DNA of 55,636 nucleotides from the NCBI GenBank assembly GCA_016220095.1, contig JACRIJ010000019.1, forward strand, positions 1 through 55,636, written 5' to 3'. The notes beneath the pieces are model-generated. The model saw only the letters and a program-made list of their open reading frames with translations, ran no database searches and was not told the origin of the DNA. This stretch comes from Planctomycetota bacterium (GTDB taxonomy: Bacteria > Planctomycetota > MHYJ01 > JACQXL01 > JACRIJ01). A program made the translations under genes and the position numbers. Shown here piece by piece: positions 24,367 to 34,700 of this stretch; position 1 is the first letter of the stretch; every line of letters starts with the position of its first letter.

Positions 24367-25731
24367 CTATAATTCCAATTTCCGTATCTTACGAAAAAGT
24401 GTTTTACGGTTCATTTTCAGGATTTTTGCCGCCTTGGACTGATTACCTTCCGCGTGGTCAAGGGCTTTTTGTATGATCTTTTTTTCCACATTATCCATGG
24501 CGTCGTCAAATGAGATTCCGGGAGGCATATCCGGCAGGGATTCCTCCGTATCCGAGGCGGGCATTGCTACGAAATTAGCGATTATATTTTCGCGTTCTAT
24601 ATCCTCTTTTTGGGCAAGGACCACGGCCCTTCTCACCATATTCCTCAATTCCCTGACATTTCCGGACCAATTATAATTATACAAATACTCCATGGCCTCG
24701 GGTGTAAATCCTTTAACGTTCTTATTAAACTCGCTATTCGCCTCTGCCAAAAAATGCTTTGACATAATCGGTATATCGTCTTTCCTGTCCCTGAGCGGCG
24801 GAAGCACTATGTAAAATTCATTCAACCTGTGAAAGAGGTCATTCCTGAAACTGCCCTTGCTGACCGCTTCCGCGAGGTTTATATTAGTGGCAATAATTAT
24901 TCTCACATCAATTTTTTGAGAGTTTTTTCCTCCAAGCCTTTGAACTTTCTTGCCCTGTATTATCCTCAACAGTTTCATTTGCACGGCCGGCGACAGGTTA
25001 TTAATCTCATCCAGGAAAAGAGAACCCCCATTGGCAGTTTCAAACCTGCCTTCTTTTCTGCCCACAGTGCCGGTAAACGCGCCTTTTTCATAACCAAACA
25101 ATTCGCTTTCAGCGAGGGATTCCGGGATAGAGCCGCAATCTATTGCGACAAAAGGATTATTCTTCCGCGGGCTCATATTATGGATCATCTGGGCTATAAG
25201 GTCCTTGCCGGTGCCGCTTTCGCCCTGTATGATAACAGTCATATTAAGCGGGGCGACTATTTTAACCTGATTGAGCACTTTTATTATCTGCGGGCTCTCC
25301 CCGACGAACTGGATTTTCATCGCGTTTTCTTCTATGGTTTTCCGCAGGAATTCCACTTCCCTGTCCGCGTTATACGATTTTATGGCCTTGTCGATCCTGA
25401 TAAGGAGTTCGTCTTTATCAAAAGGCTTGACGATATAATCGCTTGCCCCGAGTTTCATGGCCTTTATCGCGTTATTTATATCTCTGTTGCCGGTAAGCAT
25501 GATAATGTTCAAATTGTCATTGAGATGTTTCGCCTGTTCCAGGACTTCAAGGCCGCTCGTGCCCGGCAATTGGTTATCCAGCAGGATAAGGTCAAAATTT
25601 TCATCTAAAATTTTTTTAAGCGCTTCATCGCCGTTGTCCGCGGCAACGGCCTTATATCCGCCGCTCTCAAGGATTGTGCAAAGCAGGGATTGAAGTTTTT
25701 TATCATCGTCAACAATTAGAATATTTTCCAT
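24367..25731 (-). CDS. sigma-54-dependent response regulator (NtrC family)
   Basis: 454 residues in three domains. REC (1-120): VDDD acidic pocket, Asp52 in LLLDNQLPG, Lys in IVKPF. AAA+ activator (about 140-375): GESGTGKD Walker A, GAFTGT loop that contacts sigma-54, and FLDEINNL Walker B. Fis-type HTH at the end (EGNQSKAAKILKMNRKTLFRKI). It opens sigma-54 promoters when phosphorylated. No histidine kinase is adjacent. The gene just downstream has a sigma-54 promoter, so it is the likely target; hsp20-clpB is a second candidate. Confidence 0.94.
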   Translation of the reverse strand: MENILIVDDDKKLQSLLCTILESGGYKAVAADNGDEALKKILDENFDLILLDNQLPGTSGLEVLEQAKHLNDNLNIIMLTGNRDINNAIKAMKLGASDYIVKPFDKDELLIRIDKAIKSYNADREVEFLRKTIEENAMKIQFVGESPQIIKVLNQVKIVAPLNMTVIIQGESGTGKDLIAQMIHNMSPRKNNPFVAIDCGSIPESLAESELFGYEKGAFTGTVGRKEGRFETANGGSLFLDEINNLSPAVQMKLLRIIQGKKVQRLGGKNSQKIDVRIIIATNINLAEAVSKGSFRNDLFHRLNEFYIVLPPLRDRKDDIPIMSKHFLAEANSEFNKNVKGFTPEAMEYLYNYNWSGNVRELRNMVRRAVVLAQKEDIERENIIANFVAMPASDTEESLPDMPPGISFDDAMDNVEKKIIQKALDHAEGNQSKAAKILKMNRKTLFRKIRKLEL

Positions 25732-25812
25732 ATTTCTTCATTGCCTTATTGGTTATCCAGCATATATTTACCACAAAACCCGGCAAAAGGCAAGGATAAT
25801 ATTTGAACAACG

Positions 25813-25950
25813 GAAAGGCCTCAGTGAAGATGGGTTTTTAAGTTCCCCGCGGTATTTCGGTAGAGACTTGCCATGGCAAGTCTCTACATAATCATTGAGG
25901 ATTTTGATATTTACGTTATTTTCTCAACCCACCTTCACTGGGACAGTACG
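25813..25950. repeat. MITE-like element copy 2 with nested palindrome
   Basis: Ends TCAGTGAAGATGGGTTTT and AACCCACCTTCACTGGGA are inverted. A nested perfect palindrome, GTAGAGACTTGCC with GGCAAGTCTCTAC (about 25862-25887), is missing from the copy at 3231-3323, so it looks like a second element inserted into the first. The remaining 25732-26069 gap holds a CTGCCGCAGTACTGAG...GCGAAGTGAGG block and TCATCCAGTCA tract. No gene. Confidence 0.7.
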
Positions 25951-26069
25951 ACACGCGAACGCGTAATCGTTTATCCTGCTGCCGCAGTACTGAGAAAAGC
26001 GAAGTGAGGTAAAGCCGAAGAGTAAAATCATCAAGTCATCCAGTCACAAAATCAGTAAATAAGCAAGAC

Positions 26070-26870
26070 TCATCGGTTCCACTTATCCTTCGGCACCAGC
26101 AGGATATGCGGGCTTTTTGTTATGGGATTCTCCTTCACCACTACGACCGTCTTATATACCGCTTCTATGTTCTGATACGTCAAAACCTCCGCCGGCGTGC
26201 CTTTGGCAAATATCCTTCCTTCGCTCAACAGTATCAATTCATCGCAATACAACCCCGCTAAATTCAAATCATGCAAAACCATTATCGTTGTAAGATTTTT
26301 TTCTTTATTCAGCTTGCGCACGAGGTCCATTATTTCCACCTGATGGCCTATGTCAAGATGCGACGTAGGTTCGTCAAGCAGAAGCAATTCAGGTTCCTGC
26401 GCAAGCGCCTGGGCCAGAAGCACCCTCTGCAATTCCCCTCCGGAAAGTTCGGTTATTCCCCTGTTGGAAAGCCCGTTAACTTCCGTATTCCGCATCATTT
26501 CTTCCGCTATCTCCATGTCCTTTTCCTGCAATGACTGCCACCTTCCAATATGCGGCAGGCGCCCCATTCGCACAAAATCCGCAACCGTAAAATCAAAACC
26601 CAACGCCAGGGTCTGCGGCAGGACTGCTACAGCCCTCGCTAATTCCCGCGCAGCCATACGCGCGGTATCTTTTCCGCAGTAACGCACCTCACCTGCCATA
26701 GGTTTTATCAGCCGCGTTATAACGCGGAAAAGCGTGGTCTTGCCCGCGCCGTTCGGACCGATTATTCCGGCAATCCTGCCCTGCTCAACGCGAAAATCAA
26801 CGTCTTGTATTACTTTTTTCGCGCCATAACCGGCGGTCAGGTTTTGTACATCCAAAATGGGCGTATTCAA
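26070..26870 (-). CDS. btuD: cobalamin-type ABC transporter ATP-binding protein
   Basis: 266 residues from the TTG at 26870, chosen because TTGA overlaps the permease stop by 4 bases and the protein then has normal length. Walker A GPNGAGKTT, Q-loop LPQ, signature LSGGELQR, Walker B LLLLDEPTSHLD and the switch His in VLHDLNLA are all present. This FecE/BtuD family member powers import through the adjacent FecCD-type permease. Its place after a B12-riboswitch-controlled receptor makes cobalamin the likely substrate. Confidence 0.9.
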   Translation of the reverse strand: MNTPILDVQNLTAGYGAKKVIQDVDFRVEQGRIAGIIGPNGAGKTTLFRVITRLIKPMAGEVRYCGKDTARMAARELARAVAVLPQTLALGFDFTVADFVRMGRLPHIGRWQSLQEKDMEIAEEMMRNTEVNGLSNRGITELSGGELQRVLLAQALAQEPELLLLDEPTSHLDIGHQVEIMDLVRKLNKEKNLTTIMVLHDLNLAGLYCDELILLSEGRIFAKGTPAEVLTYQNIEAVYKTVVVVKENPITKSPHILLVPKDKWNR

Positions 26871-27865
26871 AACGACATCTTCTCCCTCTGTTTTAATAAT
26901 AATATGATGAAAAACATCCCGCCTATTATGCCCGTCACTACTCCCACGGGCAATTCCTGCCCGTGCCGGCTGAGAACCGTCCTCGCAACCGTATCCGCCA
27001 GTACAAGAAATGCCGCGCCTGCAAGACTGCTCGCAATAATCAGCGGCTTGTGCCCGGGCCCTATCATCATCCTCATGGCATGAGGAATTATCAGTCCCAC
27101 AAAACCCACCATGCCGGCCGCGGCAATGCACGCGCCGGCAACCATTGACGTTACCACAAATAAAATCTGTCTCACCCTGATTGCTTCCACTCCGAGATGA
27201 AACGCCTTTTCATCCCCCAAAGCTATCGCATCCAAATCGCGTCCGAATAAATACAGAATGGCGATTCCCGGTATTATGAAGAATGGGATCGCTTTTATTA
27301 TGCTGACCTTGTCGCCCGATAAACTTCCTATGAGCCAGAACAGGATTGAATTGGTTTCCAACGGACTTGCCAGCGTAAGAATCAGCAGTACCGCGGATGA
27401 AAAGATAAAACTCAATATGACTCCGGCTAAAATCAGACCCGTCACGGAAAAACGCCTGCGGCCCGCTATCAGATAAACAAGAGTCACCGAAACCATCGCG
27501 CCGAAAAACGCTGAAACCGGCGTAGTCCACGCGCCCAGATGTATCGGCATAAACACCGTCACAACCGCCGCTCCCAACGCGGCGCCGCCGGAGATTCCCA
27601 GCGTGTACGGCTCGGCAAGCGGATTGCGCAGAAGCCCCTGCAAAGCGCACCCTGCCGCGGCAAGTCCGGCTCCGACCAGCACTGCCGCTAATACCCGCGG
27701 AAAACGAGTAAGCCAGATTATACTGTGCGCCGTGCCCTGCTCGGATGGGTGCGTAAATGAATGCCAGAATTCCCGCCACTCAATGCCGACGCTCCCGAAG
27801 CGCAGTGCGATAAAAGCGCTGATTATCAGCAGAACAAAAAGTATTAAAAATATTATTTTACGCAT
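26867..27865 (-). CDS. btuC: cobalamin-type ABC transporter permease (FecCD/BtuC family)
   Basis: 332 residues with about nine to ten membrane helices. RNPLAEPYTLGISGGAALGA is the family hallmark, and GFVGLIIPHAMRMMIGPGHK near the C-terminus is the loop that contacts the ATPase. It forms a homodimeric channel in the inner membrane with BtuD and receives substrate from BtuF. The gene overlaps btuD by 4 bases. A CACGAAG hairpin separates it from btuF. Confidence 0.92.
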   Translation of the reverse strand: MRKIIFLILFVLLIISAFIALRFGSVGIEWREFWHSFTHPSEQGTAHSIIWLTRFPRVLAAVLVGAGLAAAGCALQGLLRNPLAEPYTLGISGGAALGAAVVTVFMPIHLGAWTTPVSAFFGAMVSVTLVYLIAGRRRFSVTGLILAGVILSFIFSSAVLLILTLASPLETNSILFWLIGSLSGDKVSIIKAIPFFIIPGIAILYLFGRDLDAIALGDEKAFHLGVEAIRVRQILFVVTSMVAGACIAAAGMVGFVGLIIPHAMRMMIGPGHKPLIIASSLAGAAFLVLADTVARTVLSRHGQELPVGVVTGIIGGMFFIILLLKQREKMSF

Positions 27866-27948
27866 ATACTAAAATAAAATCCTAAGCACGAAACTCTAAA
27901 TCCTAAAACAGTCACGCCGCAACCAAAACCGAACACGATGATTCTCTG

Positions 27949-28035
27949 CCACGAGGGCACGAAGACACGAAGATTAGCGCCAAAAACGTTAGTCTATTTG
28001 AAACCGTCCTTCGTGCCTTGGTGCCTTCGTGGCAA
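27949..28035. repeat. CACGAAG hairpin element, copy 2
   Basis: GCCACGAGGGCACGAAGACA on the left and CTTCGTGCCTTGGTGCCTTC then GTGGC on the right are inverse arms around a 35-45-base loop. It lies between btuF and btuC, inside what should be one transcript, so it may form a stable RNA hairpin. Confidence 0.75.
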
Positions 28036-28093
28036 AAAAACGTGGTCCATCTTCTGTATTTCATACGCAGAAGTTAAAAACCTAATTTTTTAA

Positions 28094-28981
28094 TTATTTA
28101 TGCAATATTTCGGAAATCAATTCCGTCAGGCCGACGAAATTCTCCGGCGTCGGCAGGCAACACAAGTCGGCATCGGCAATGACTATTTTATTGCTTTTTA
28201 CAGCCTTAAGCAAGGGAAATTTTTCCCATCCGGCCTTTGCCTGTTCCGTAATGTTTCCCATCAAAGGTATTATTATCAAATCAGGATCCTGCGCGATGAC
28301 TTCCTCCGCGCTGAGCATCGGCCAGCGCCCGACGGCGTTGTGCGCGATATTTACCGCTCCGGCCTGCGTAATAACCTCGTCCGCAAACGTATCCTTCGCG
28401 GCAGTATGGAATTGCTCGGAGAGCTGGAAAAACACCTTAGACGGACTTCCGGCAAGGGCATTCTTTTCGCGGACCGCTGACAAACGCACCTCCAGTTGCT
28501 CCAGGATTTTCTGCGCATCCGCGGTTTTGCCTAACAATTCCGCCATTTGCATGAATCCGCTCCTGATATCTTTCCACGAATTTGCTTCCGAAAGCACGAA
28601 AACCCTGATGCCAAGACCCTTAAGCTGATTGACAACTTCAGGTTTATTGCCCTCTTTCGTTGCCAGAACCAGCTCCGGTTTCAGTTGTATAATCCGTTCA
28701 ATATCCTGCGTCAGCAGGTCTCCGATAACCTGCTTTTTTTCGCCCGCAGGCAGTTTGCAGAATTTAGTTACCCCGACGAGTTTATCTCCGGCGCCGAGCA
28801 GATAGATATTCTGCGTAATGTAAGGCGCGAATGAAATAATCCGTGACGGCAACGGTTCCAGCGAAAAGGCGGTACCCGTAGAATCCGTAAGACTGCGGCC
28901 CGCAGTCACAGCCGGCGGGGAATCACTGCCGCAACCGCATAACGAACCGGCAATCATCAAAAGAAAGAATATGCTTTTCAT
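28094..28981 (-). CDS. btuF: periplasmic cobalamin/iron-complex binding lipoprotein
   Basis: 295 residues. Signal peptide with a lipobox ending LCGC (Cys17). The BtuF/FhuD class III binding-protein fold is seen in RIISFAPYITQNIYLLGAGDKLVGVT, the long connecting helix around residues 145-170 and EVIAQDPDLIIIP. In B12 systems this protein takes cobalamin delivered by BtuB and hands it to BtuCD. Assignment to B12 rather than heme or siderophore rests on the riboswitch upstream of the co-oriented receptor gene. Confidence 0.85.
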   Translation of the reverse strand: MKSIFFLLMIAGSLCGCGSDSPPAVTAGRSLTDSTGTAFSLEPLPSRIISFAPYITQNIYLLGAGDKLVGVTKFCKLPAGEKKQVIGDLLTQDIERIIQLKPELVLATKEGNKPEVVNQLKGLGIRVFVLSEANSWKDIRSGFMQMAELLGKTADAQKILEQLEVRLSAVREKNALAGSPSKVFFQLSEQFHTAAKDTFADEVITQAGAVNIAHNAVGRWPMLSAEEVIAQDPDLIIIPLMGNITEQAKAGWEKFPLLKAVKSNKIVIADADLCCLPTPENFVGLTELISEILHK

Positions 28982-29332
28982 ATATTAAATGCATCCTTTA
29001 ATTCGCAGCCATTTACAGTGCACAGTGGCCGGTGAACAGCTTTTTTCAATAAATATAGCGCTCCTATAGAGCTTCGTCCATTCGTCCGTCTTTCACCTAT
29101 CACCTGCTCACCTATCACCTTTCATCGTAGTTCTTCCTTCTTCATTTTTCATTCTTCAGCTCGTCAGTCCGCCCTTCCTTCTTCGTTTTCCCTTCTTCCT
29201 CCTCGTCGTTGACTCCAGACTTCGTCCCGTCCTTCATGCTTCATACTTCATGCTTCATTTTCGTCAATATGAGCGAACCACAGGGCCGTCCCAAAAGACG
29301 AAACGGCCCCGCGGCTCTGCTCTGGCTTGGAT
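28982..29332. repeat. short-period tracts between btuB and btuF
   Basis: No gene. Contains CTATCACCTGCTCACCTATC (29094-29115), CTTCTTCATTTTTCATTC (29137-29155), TCAGTCCGCCC..CCTTCTTC (29164-29205) and CTTCATGCTTCATACTTCAT (29233-29260) tracts, then GGGCCGTCCC...ACGGCCCC (29287-29313), a weak stem without T-run. The tracts split the B12 uptake genes into two blocks. Confidence 0.65.
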
Positions 29333-31252
29333 CTAAAATTCCAGTTGCACGCCGAACAGGAAATTCCTGCCGGGCATAGGATATTCCTTTTTATTCATAA
29401 TCTCATCGTCAAGCAGGTTTTCCACGCTTACAAAAACCTCGCCTTTGGCGTTAGCCATTGCAAATTTTTTGGCCAATTTCGCGTTAACAGTGATATAATC
29501 CGCCCATAATTCTCCGTTTTCGGACACCGGCACATAATTATCAACCCAGCGCGCATCGGCAAATAATCTGATCTCCATAGGCATTTCAGCGGTCAATAGG
29601 AGATTAACCGTATGCTTAGGTTTATACATTATATGCTCGCCGGTATCGCGGTCCGTAGGTTCGGTAAATGTATAATTTACATCCGCTTTAATTACCGACG
29701 ACAGCTGAAATGAAGTCTGCATTTCCGCGCCCTGTATCTCGGCTCCGGCAATATTCACCGGCTGCCAGAACCATGGCGAAGTTTCCGACCACAATATAAG
29801 GTTGTCTGCGACGCGGTAAAAAACGTTTAATTCTAATTTCCTGCCATCCGAAGTCCTGGTCAGGCCGGCCTCATATTCCACCATTTCTTCAGGCTTGAGA
29901 TTTTCATTGCCCGCGGTCATACCGTCATTCGGCCAATAAAGGTCGGAAAAATTCGGCGCGCGGTATCCTTTACCTGCGGAAATATGAAATGTTTTACCCG
30001 GCTCGGTCTCAAAACTCCAGCCGAACTTCGGTGAAAATTCGGCGCCGTAAACGGAATGGTCGTCATATCTCGCGCCGAAAACCATTGTACTGCCCTGGGA
30101 CGGTTTTGTTATGTACTGTGAATACACGCTGGAACGGGTTGCATCGTGCTTGCCCACGTCACTGCTGTCAACATCATCCAATATAGTTTCATAACCGAAC
30201 ATTATATGCGCGCCGTTAAAAGTTTTTATATCGCCCACAACCTCGCCCGCCTTCTCGGTATCAAGATGTTTGGATAACTTCCCGTAACCCCACCACACTG
30301 ACGGATCCGATGCATCCTGCCAGTAGCGGTATTCATAATCATTATAGTAAGATTTTACCATGAAGTTAAACGGCCCTGCTTCAAACCTGTAATCCAGCGC
30401 GGACCGGCGCTTGAGTTCCTTGCTCCAATTATCAGGGCTGGACGCCTTTTGGGAATCTTTATATTCAACAAATCCTCCGGTGAAAAAATCGTACACACCC
30501 GCGAGCCCGGGCGAACCAGCGTATTTTTCAAATTGGTCATAAGACAAATTAAGAGCCGATTTATCCGTAACAGCCGCGTCCACCTTGAACATATAGTCCT
30601 TTGAATCCAGGAACGCGTTTTCCCTGAATCCGTCGGATTCTTCCCGCACGGCGCTTCCCACCATGGACAGCGCGGAATATTTCTGGTAAAACGTCAGCGA
30701 GCTCAACAAGGTGCCATAACTCCCGGATGACGCGTTAAGCGTAAGCAATTTTTTTCCACCGGTTTTTTTGGTGATGATATTGATTACGCCGGCCATGGCA
30801 TCGGCGCCGTACACCGCGGAACCCGTACCGCGGACAATCTCTATCCTTTCAATACTGTCAAGCGGAATAGTGCTGAGGTCGTAAAACCCCGAAACAGGGT
30901 CAGAGACGCGCCTGCCGTCAATAAGGACAAGCACCTGTTCGGAACTGCTCGCGCGGATGGAAATTGTTTTGGACTGTGAGCGGTCGCCGTAATTGGCAAA
31001 AGAAATGCCTGCCGTTTTTTCTATAACCTCCGCGACAGTCCGGCCGCCGGACCTTTCAAGGTCTTCGCTTGAAATGATGGTAAACGCCTGCACCGCGGAA
31101 CTCAGCGGGATTGCAACCTTGGAACCTGTAACAATGGTTTCCTCCTCCTTAGGAGGCTGTGGGGAAACCGTGATTTCCTGGGCGGACGCGGAATCCGCCA
31201 AAAACAACGCCGCGCCTGCCAGACACAAACCGACAATAAACAACTTACGCAT
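29333..31252 (-). CDS. btuB: TonB-dependent outer-membrane receptor, BtuB type
   Basis: 639 residues from the ATG at 31252, preceded by AAGGAG. Signal peptide ends near ADSASAQ. A TonB-box-like EETIVTGS is followed by the plug domain (SGGRTVAEVIEKTAGISFAN, VLVLIDGRRVSDP, IERIEIVRGTGSAVYGADAM, GVINIITKK), then a 22-strand type barrel ending in LFGVQLEF with terminal Phe. It imports scarce ligands using TonB/ExbBD energy. The B12 riboswitch immediately upstream makes cobalamins or corrinoid precursors the expected ligand. Confidence 0.93.
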   Translation of the reverse strand: MRKLFIVGLCLAGAALFLADSASAQEITVSPQPPKEEETIVTGSKVAIPLSSAVQAFTIISSEDLERSGGRTVAEVIEKTAGISFANYGDRSQSKTISIRASSSEQVLVLIDGRRVSDPVSGFYDLSTIPLDSIERIEIVRGTGSAVYGADAMAGVINIITKKTGGKKLLTLNASSGSYGTLLSSLTFYQKYSALSMVGSAVREESDGFRENAFLDSKDYMFKVDAAVTDKSALNLSYDQFEKYAGSPGLAGVYDFFTGGFVEYKDSQKASSPDNWSKELKRRSALDYRFEAGPFNFMVKSYYNDYEYRYWQDASDPSVWWGYGKLSKHLDTEKAGEVVGDIKTFNGAHIMFGYETILDDVDSSDVGKHDATRSSVYSQYITKPSQGSTMVFGARYDDHSVYGAEFSPKFGWSFETEPGKTFHISAGKGYRAPNFSDLYWPNDGMTAGNENLKPEEMVEYEAGLTRTSDGRKLELNVFYRVADNLILWSETSPWFWQPVNIAGAEIQGAEMQTSFQLSSVIKADVNYTFTEPTDRDTGEHIMYKPKHTVNLLLTAEMPMEIRLFADARWVDNYVPVSENGELWADYITVNAKLAKKFAMANAKGEVFVSVENLLDDEIMNKKEYPMPGRNFLFGVQLEF

Positions 31253-31309
31253 ACGAAACTCCTTTTCCGAGTTCACCTGGGGGTGGGAGAGCGTCCGCCG
31301 CAGGCGGAC

Positions 31310-31355
31310 AAAAAAAAATCCCGATTCCGCCCATTAAATGGACAGAATCGGGATT
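31310..31355 (-). terminator. riboswitch expression-platform terminator
   Basis: On the minus strand AATCCCGATTC (31355-31345) pairs with GAATCGGGATT (31327-31317) followed by about eight T. It lies between the B12 aptamer and btuB. A further GTCCGCC/GGCGGAC hairpin (31292-31309) follows. It implies transcription termination when cobalamin is bound. Confidence 0.85.
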
Positions 31356-31424
31356 GCACCCAAGTTTTCTTTATCCCAATTGAAATAATAACGTCAACCC
31401 TCTTCCCACGGAGGTAACGTTTGC

Positions 31425-31610
31425 GCGCACAGGCAGGTCTTCTGGCTATCCCATTCCGGCCGCCTTCTCATACTTCTAAAGAAGGACAATGGCATAATGG
31501 CCGGAAATATATCACTGGGACTACAGCGGCGGGGACCGCAGGGTTTTACCCCTTTTCCCTATTCTTCCCGATACAAGTACCGGGACACCTGTACGCTATT
31601 CAAATTTTAT
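31425..31610 (-). promoter_or_regulatory. cobalamin (B12) riboswitch
   Basis: The minus strand carries the B12 box AGCCAGAAGACCTGCC (31447-31432), preceded by GGTAAAACCCTGCGGTCCCC, GCCGCTGTAGTCCC and CAGTG, the conserved aptamer core, within about 180 bases. With cobalamin bound, the downstream terminator should form and switch off btuB. Confidence 0.93.
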
Positions 31611-31616
31611 GAACGC

Positions 31617-31644
31617 ATAATAACAAAAAAAAAATAATTGTCAA
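31617..31644 (-). promoter_or_regulatory. promoter of the riboswitch-btuB transcript
   Basis: Minus strand TTGACA (31644-31639), 16 bases, TATTAT (31622-31617); start near 31610, right at the 5' edge of the aptamer. Confidence 0.7.
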
Positions 31645-31705
31645 GAAATTTTTCAAAGGGCAAAATCATCATGTCATCCAGTCGCTAAATCACTAAATTC
31701 ATATT

Positions 31706-34700
31706 TTACCTGTCCGACGCCGTCGACATTTTCCCCTGCGACCATGTTTTCTTGTTGCCGCATTCCACAGCGGATTGGGGCGCTTTTGATATCTTATAAG
31801 TATCGTTCCCTCCGTCATCAATGAAAATCCCTATCGCGTGCTGTTTATTGTTCTCTTCGCCGCCGTACGCATTTACGTCCGCTATTCCGGGATAATGCTC
31901 AAACATCTCATAAACATCATCGCCTGAATCGTCAATGAAAAGCCCCGTTCCGCATCCCATTATTGCGCCCATTGAAAAATCAAGCGCCTTGTATTTGTCG
32001 TTGCCTGAATTGTCAACGAAGATTCCTATGGAATAATCCTTGCCCGTCCCGAGAGTGAGCGTATTTAAATTGCAGTATGTGTCATTTCCGGAAAAATCAA
32101 ACAATCCCGCGGCCGCAAGGTGCACGCATCCGCCCTGGGCGTATTCATTAGCGCTGTAGCTGTCGTTTCCGCCGGCATCTATAAGAATGCCGAGCGTATC
32201 CCAATACGCTGTGCCCTGCGCGAATCCGCCCGCGGAATATACGTCATCGCCGGCAAAATCCAGCAATACTCCTATGCCTCCGGATAACCCTTTGTTATTC
32301 CGCTCTACGCGATTGCCGTGGCCCGCGCCCTGGCAGAAATTTGAAAAATCCATCTTCCCGCGTATATCGTCCGGATAAATATTTCCCGCGATGTATTTGT
32401 CATTTCCGTTTTTGTCCGCTAAAATGCCGAGCCCAAGACTGCTTCCGAACCCCTGTGAAGAGGAAAGCGCAAAATACCTGTCGTTTCCGCCGCCGTTTAC
32501 AAGCAGGCCCACGCCTATATGCGCGGCGCCCTGACTGAAAGTGTCGCTGTAAAATTCATCGTTGCCCGATTCGTCCCACAACAAACCAATCCCGCATAAC
32601 GCGCTTCCCTGCCCGAATTGCATCCTGGAATTTTCATCGTTATAAACATCGTCGCCGCCGAAGTCAACCAGCATTCCAACGCCGAAAATACCCGCACCTT
32701 GCGCGAAATCGCCGCGCGTAATGTATCTGTCATTTCCCGAACAATCCACTGCAATTGAAATGCCTGAAACTATCTGTTCCGAACCGCCGGCATTATTCGC
32801 GTAAACGTCGTTTCCGCCGAAATCGACAATCAATAAAGCGTCTTTGCCGTACAAGTTGTCCTTCGGACCGCCGATTATCACAAGGCCTGCGGGCGTATCC
32901 AGTTCAAATTGCATAAAACGCCGCTTCATTTTCGCGTTGCCTTTTTCCAGAAACGGCCTTGCCGCATCAACGGCATTGGCAAGCGCAAGCGCCGCATCCG
33001 AAAGCCGCCCGAAATCAACCTTGTCCAGAAATAAATCCGTATAGGCAAGCTGGTTTTCATAAAGTTCCGCCTGCATCCGCTTCAGTAATTTCCAATCTTC
33101 TTCCGTAAGTTTCGCGAATGCCTCTTTGCGGAGCCTGACGGCCTCCGCAGTACCGGCAAAAAGCACGGCAATACCGGCACGGACCTCTTCGGGAAGCCAT
33201 AGAAATTCTTTTTTCACGCGGCCTGCTTCGTTTTCAGAAATCTGTTTTCCATAAAGTTCGTAAAGCAAGGTCAGGTTTTCTTCCAATTGCCTGCCCGCAG
33301 CGTCCGAAAAATCCTTATCAGGAGAATGCTCGCCCCGCAAACCATGCTGTCGCAATGCCCTGTCAAGAACAAGTCTAATGGAATTGCCGCACCCGGCATA
33401 GCCTGCGTGTATTTCATGCGCGTATTTTTCCATTGAAAAAGGGTCGTTGAATGTTTTTTCTATATCAGGCAGGCGGTATTTTTCGCCCCCAAGCTCGCCG
33501 GCAACGCTGAATGTAAGGTTCTTCCGTATCGCGCCAGCTCTTTCCAAGGCCTCATCAATCATCTTGTTGTGCGCGTCAATAAGTTTGTCCGCAGTTCCGG
33601 CAAACGAAACAGCCGCCGTATCCGGCGCCTTTGATTTCGGAATGAACGGAAGCCCCGTATCAACGACTGCCAAACCATCGGCAATGCTCTTATCCAATTC
33701 CACAACCTGCAGGCCGCGGTATTTTCGCGGCGCGTAATAAGTGGACATATAGGCGTAATTGCCGCTGATTTCAACGCCGAATGAACGCGCGTAATCACTG
33801 CCTACGGGGCCCGTGGTATTTGAACGTCCGATTAATTTTATTTTTTCAGGGTCTGAAATATCAATTATTTCCAGGCCGCCGTAAAGGCAGGCGCCGAAAA
33901 GCAGATTTCCGCGGATTTCCGCGTCAACCCACATGTCGCGCAGTAATACGGAAGACACGCGCGAAGTTTCTCTGGGATTGAAAGGGTCTTTTACGTTCAC
34001 GGCTATCAGGCCCGCGGAAGGATCTCCGAGAAACGCGTAGCCGTCCTTTGCGGATACGTCAAGGACAACGTGCTCGCTTTTGTATCTGGAAAGCAATTCC
34101 GGCGCCTCGGAATTTGAAATATCATATGTATGAAGGCCGTCAAGGCCGCAGGCGACATAAGCAAAATCACCGTTAATTGCTATGTCATAGGCCTTATCGC
34201 CGCATGGGCGCTGAGCAACCTGCACAGGGGCGTCAAGATTTTCGATGTCAAGCACCGCAAGACCGTTATCGCCGTCGGCAAGAAACGCATAATGGCCCTT
34301 TATTGCAAAGTCAATGGCATATCCCGCGGAATCAAATTTACTGCGCAAAACAAAATCCGCCGGCGCCGTAAGTTCAAAAACAGAAAAACCCGCGTCATGA
34401 GACGCGGCAAACAGGATATTGCCGCAGATTTCTATCTTCCAGACGAAGCCGTCCATGTTTTTCTGGGCAATCATCTTCGGCCTCACCGGATCGGATATGT
34501 CAAGGACTGTAATCCCGCCCAGGCCGCCGGCTATGTAGCAATAATTTCCCCTCACACAGCAATCCCGCGGCTGGCACGGAGGGTCAATAAAACCGGTCAT
34601 TTTCGCAAGGATAGGAATTTCGGGGACCGCAGGCGCTGTAACCGGAACGGAGCCGGCCGGCGCCGAAGGAACCTCCGGCAACTCCTGTTGAGCGCAGGAC

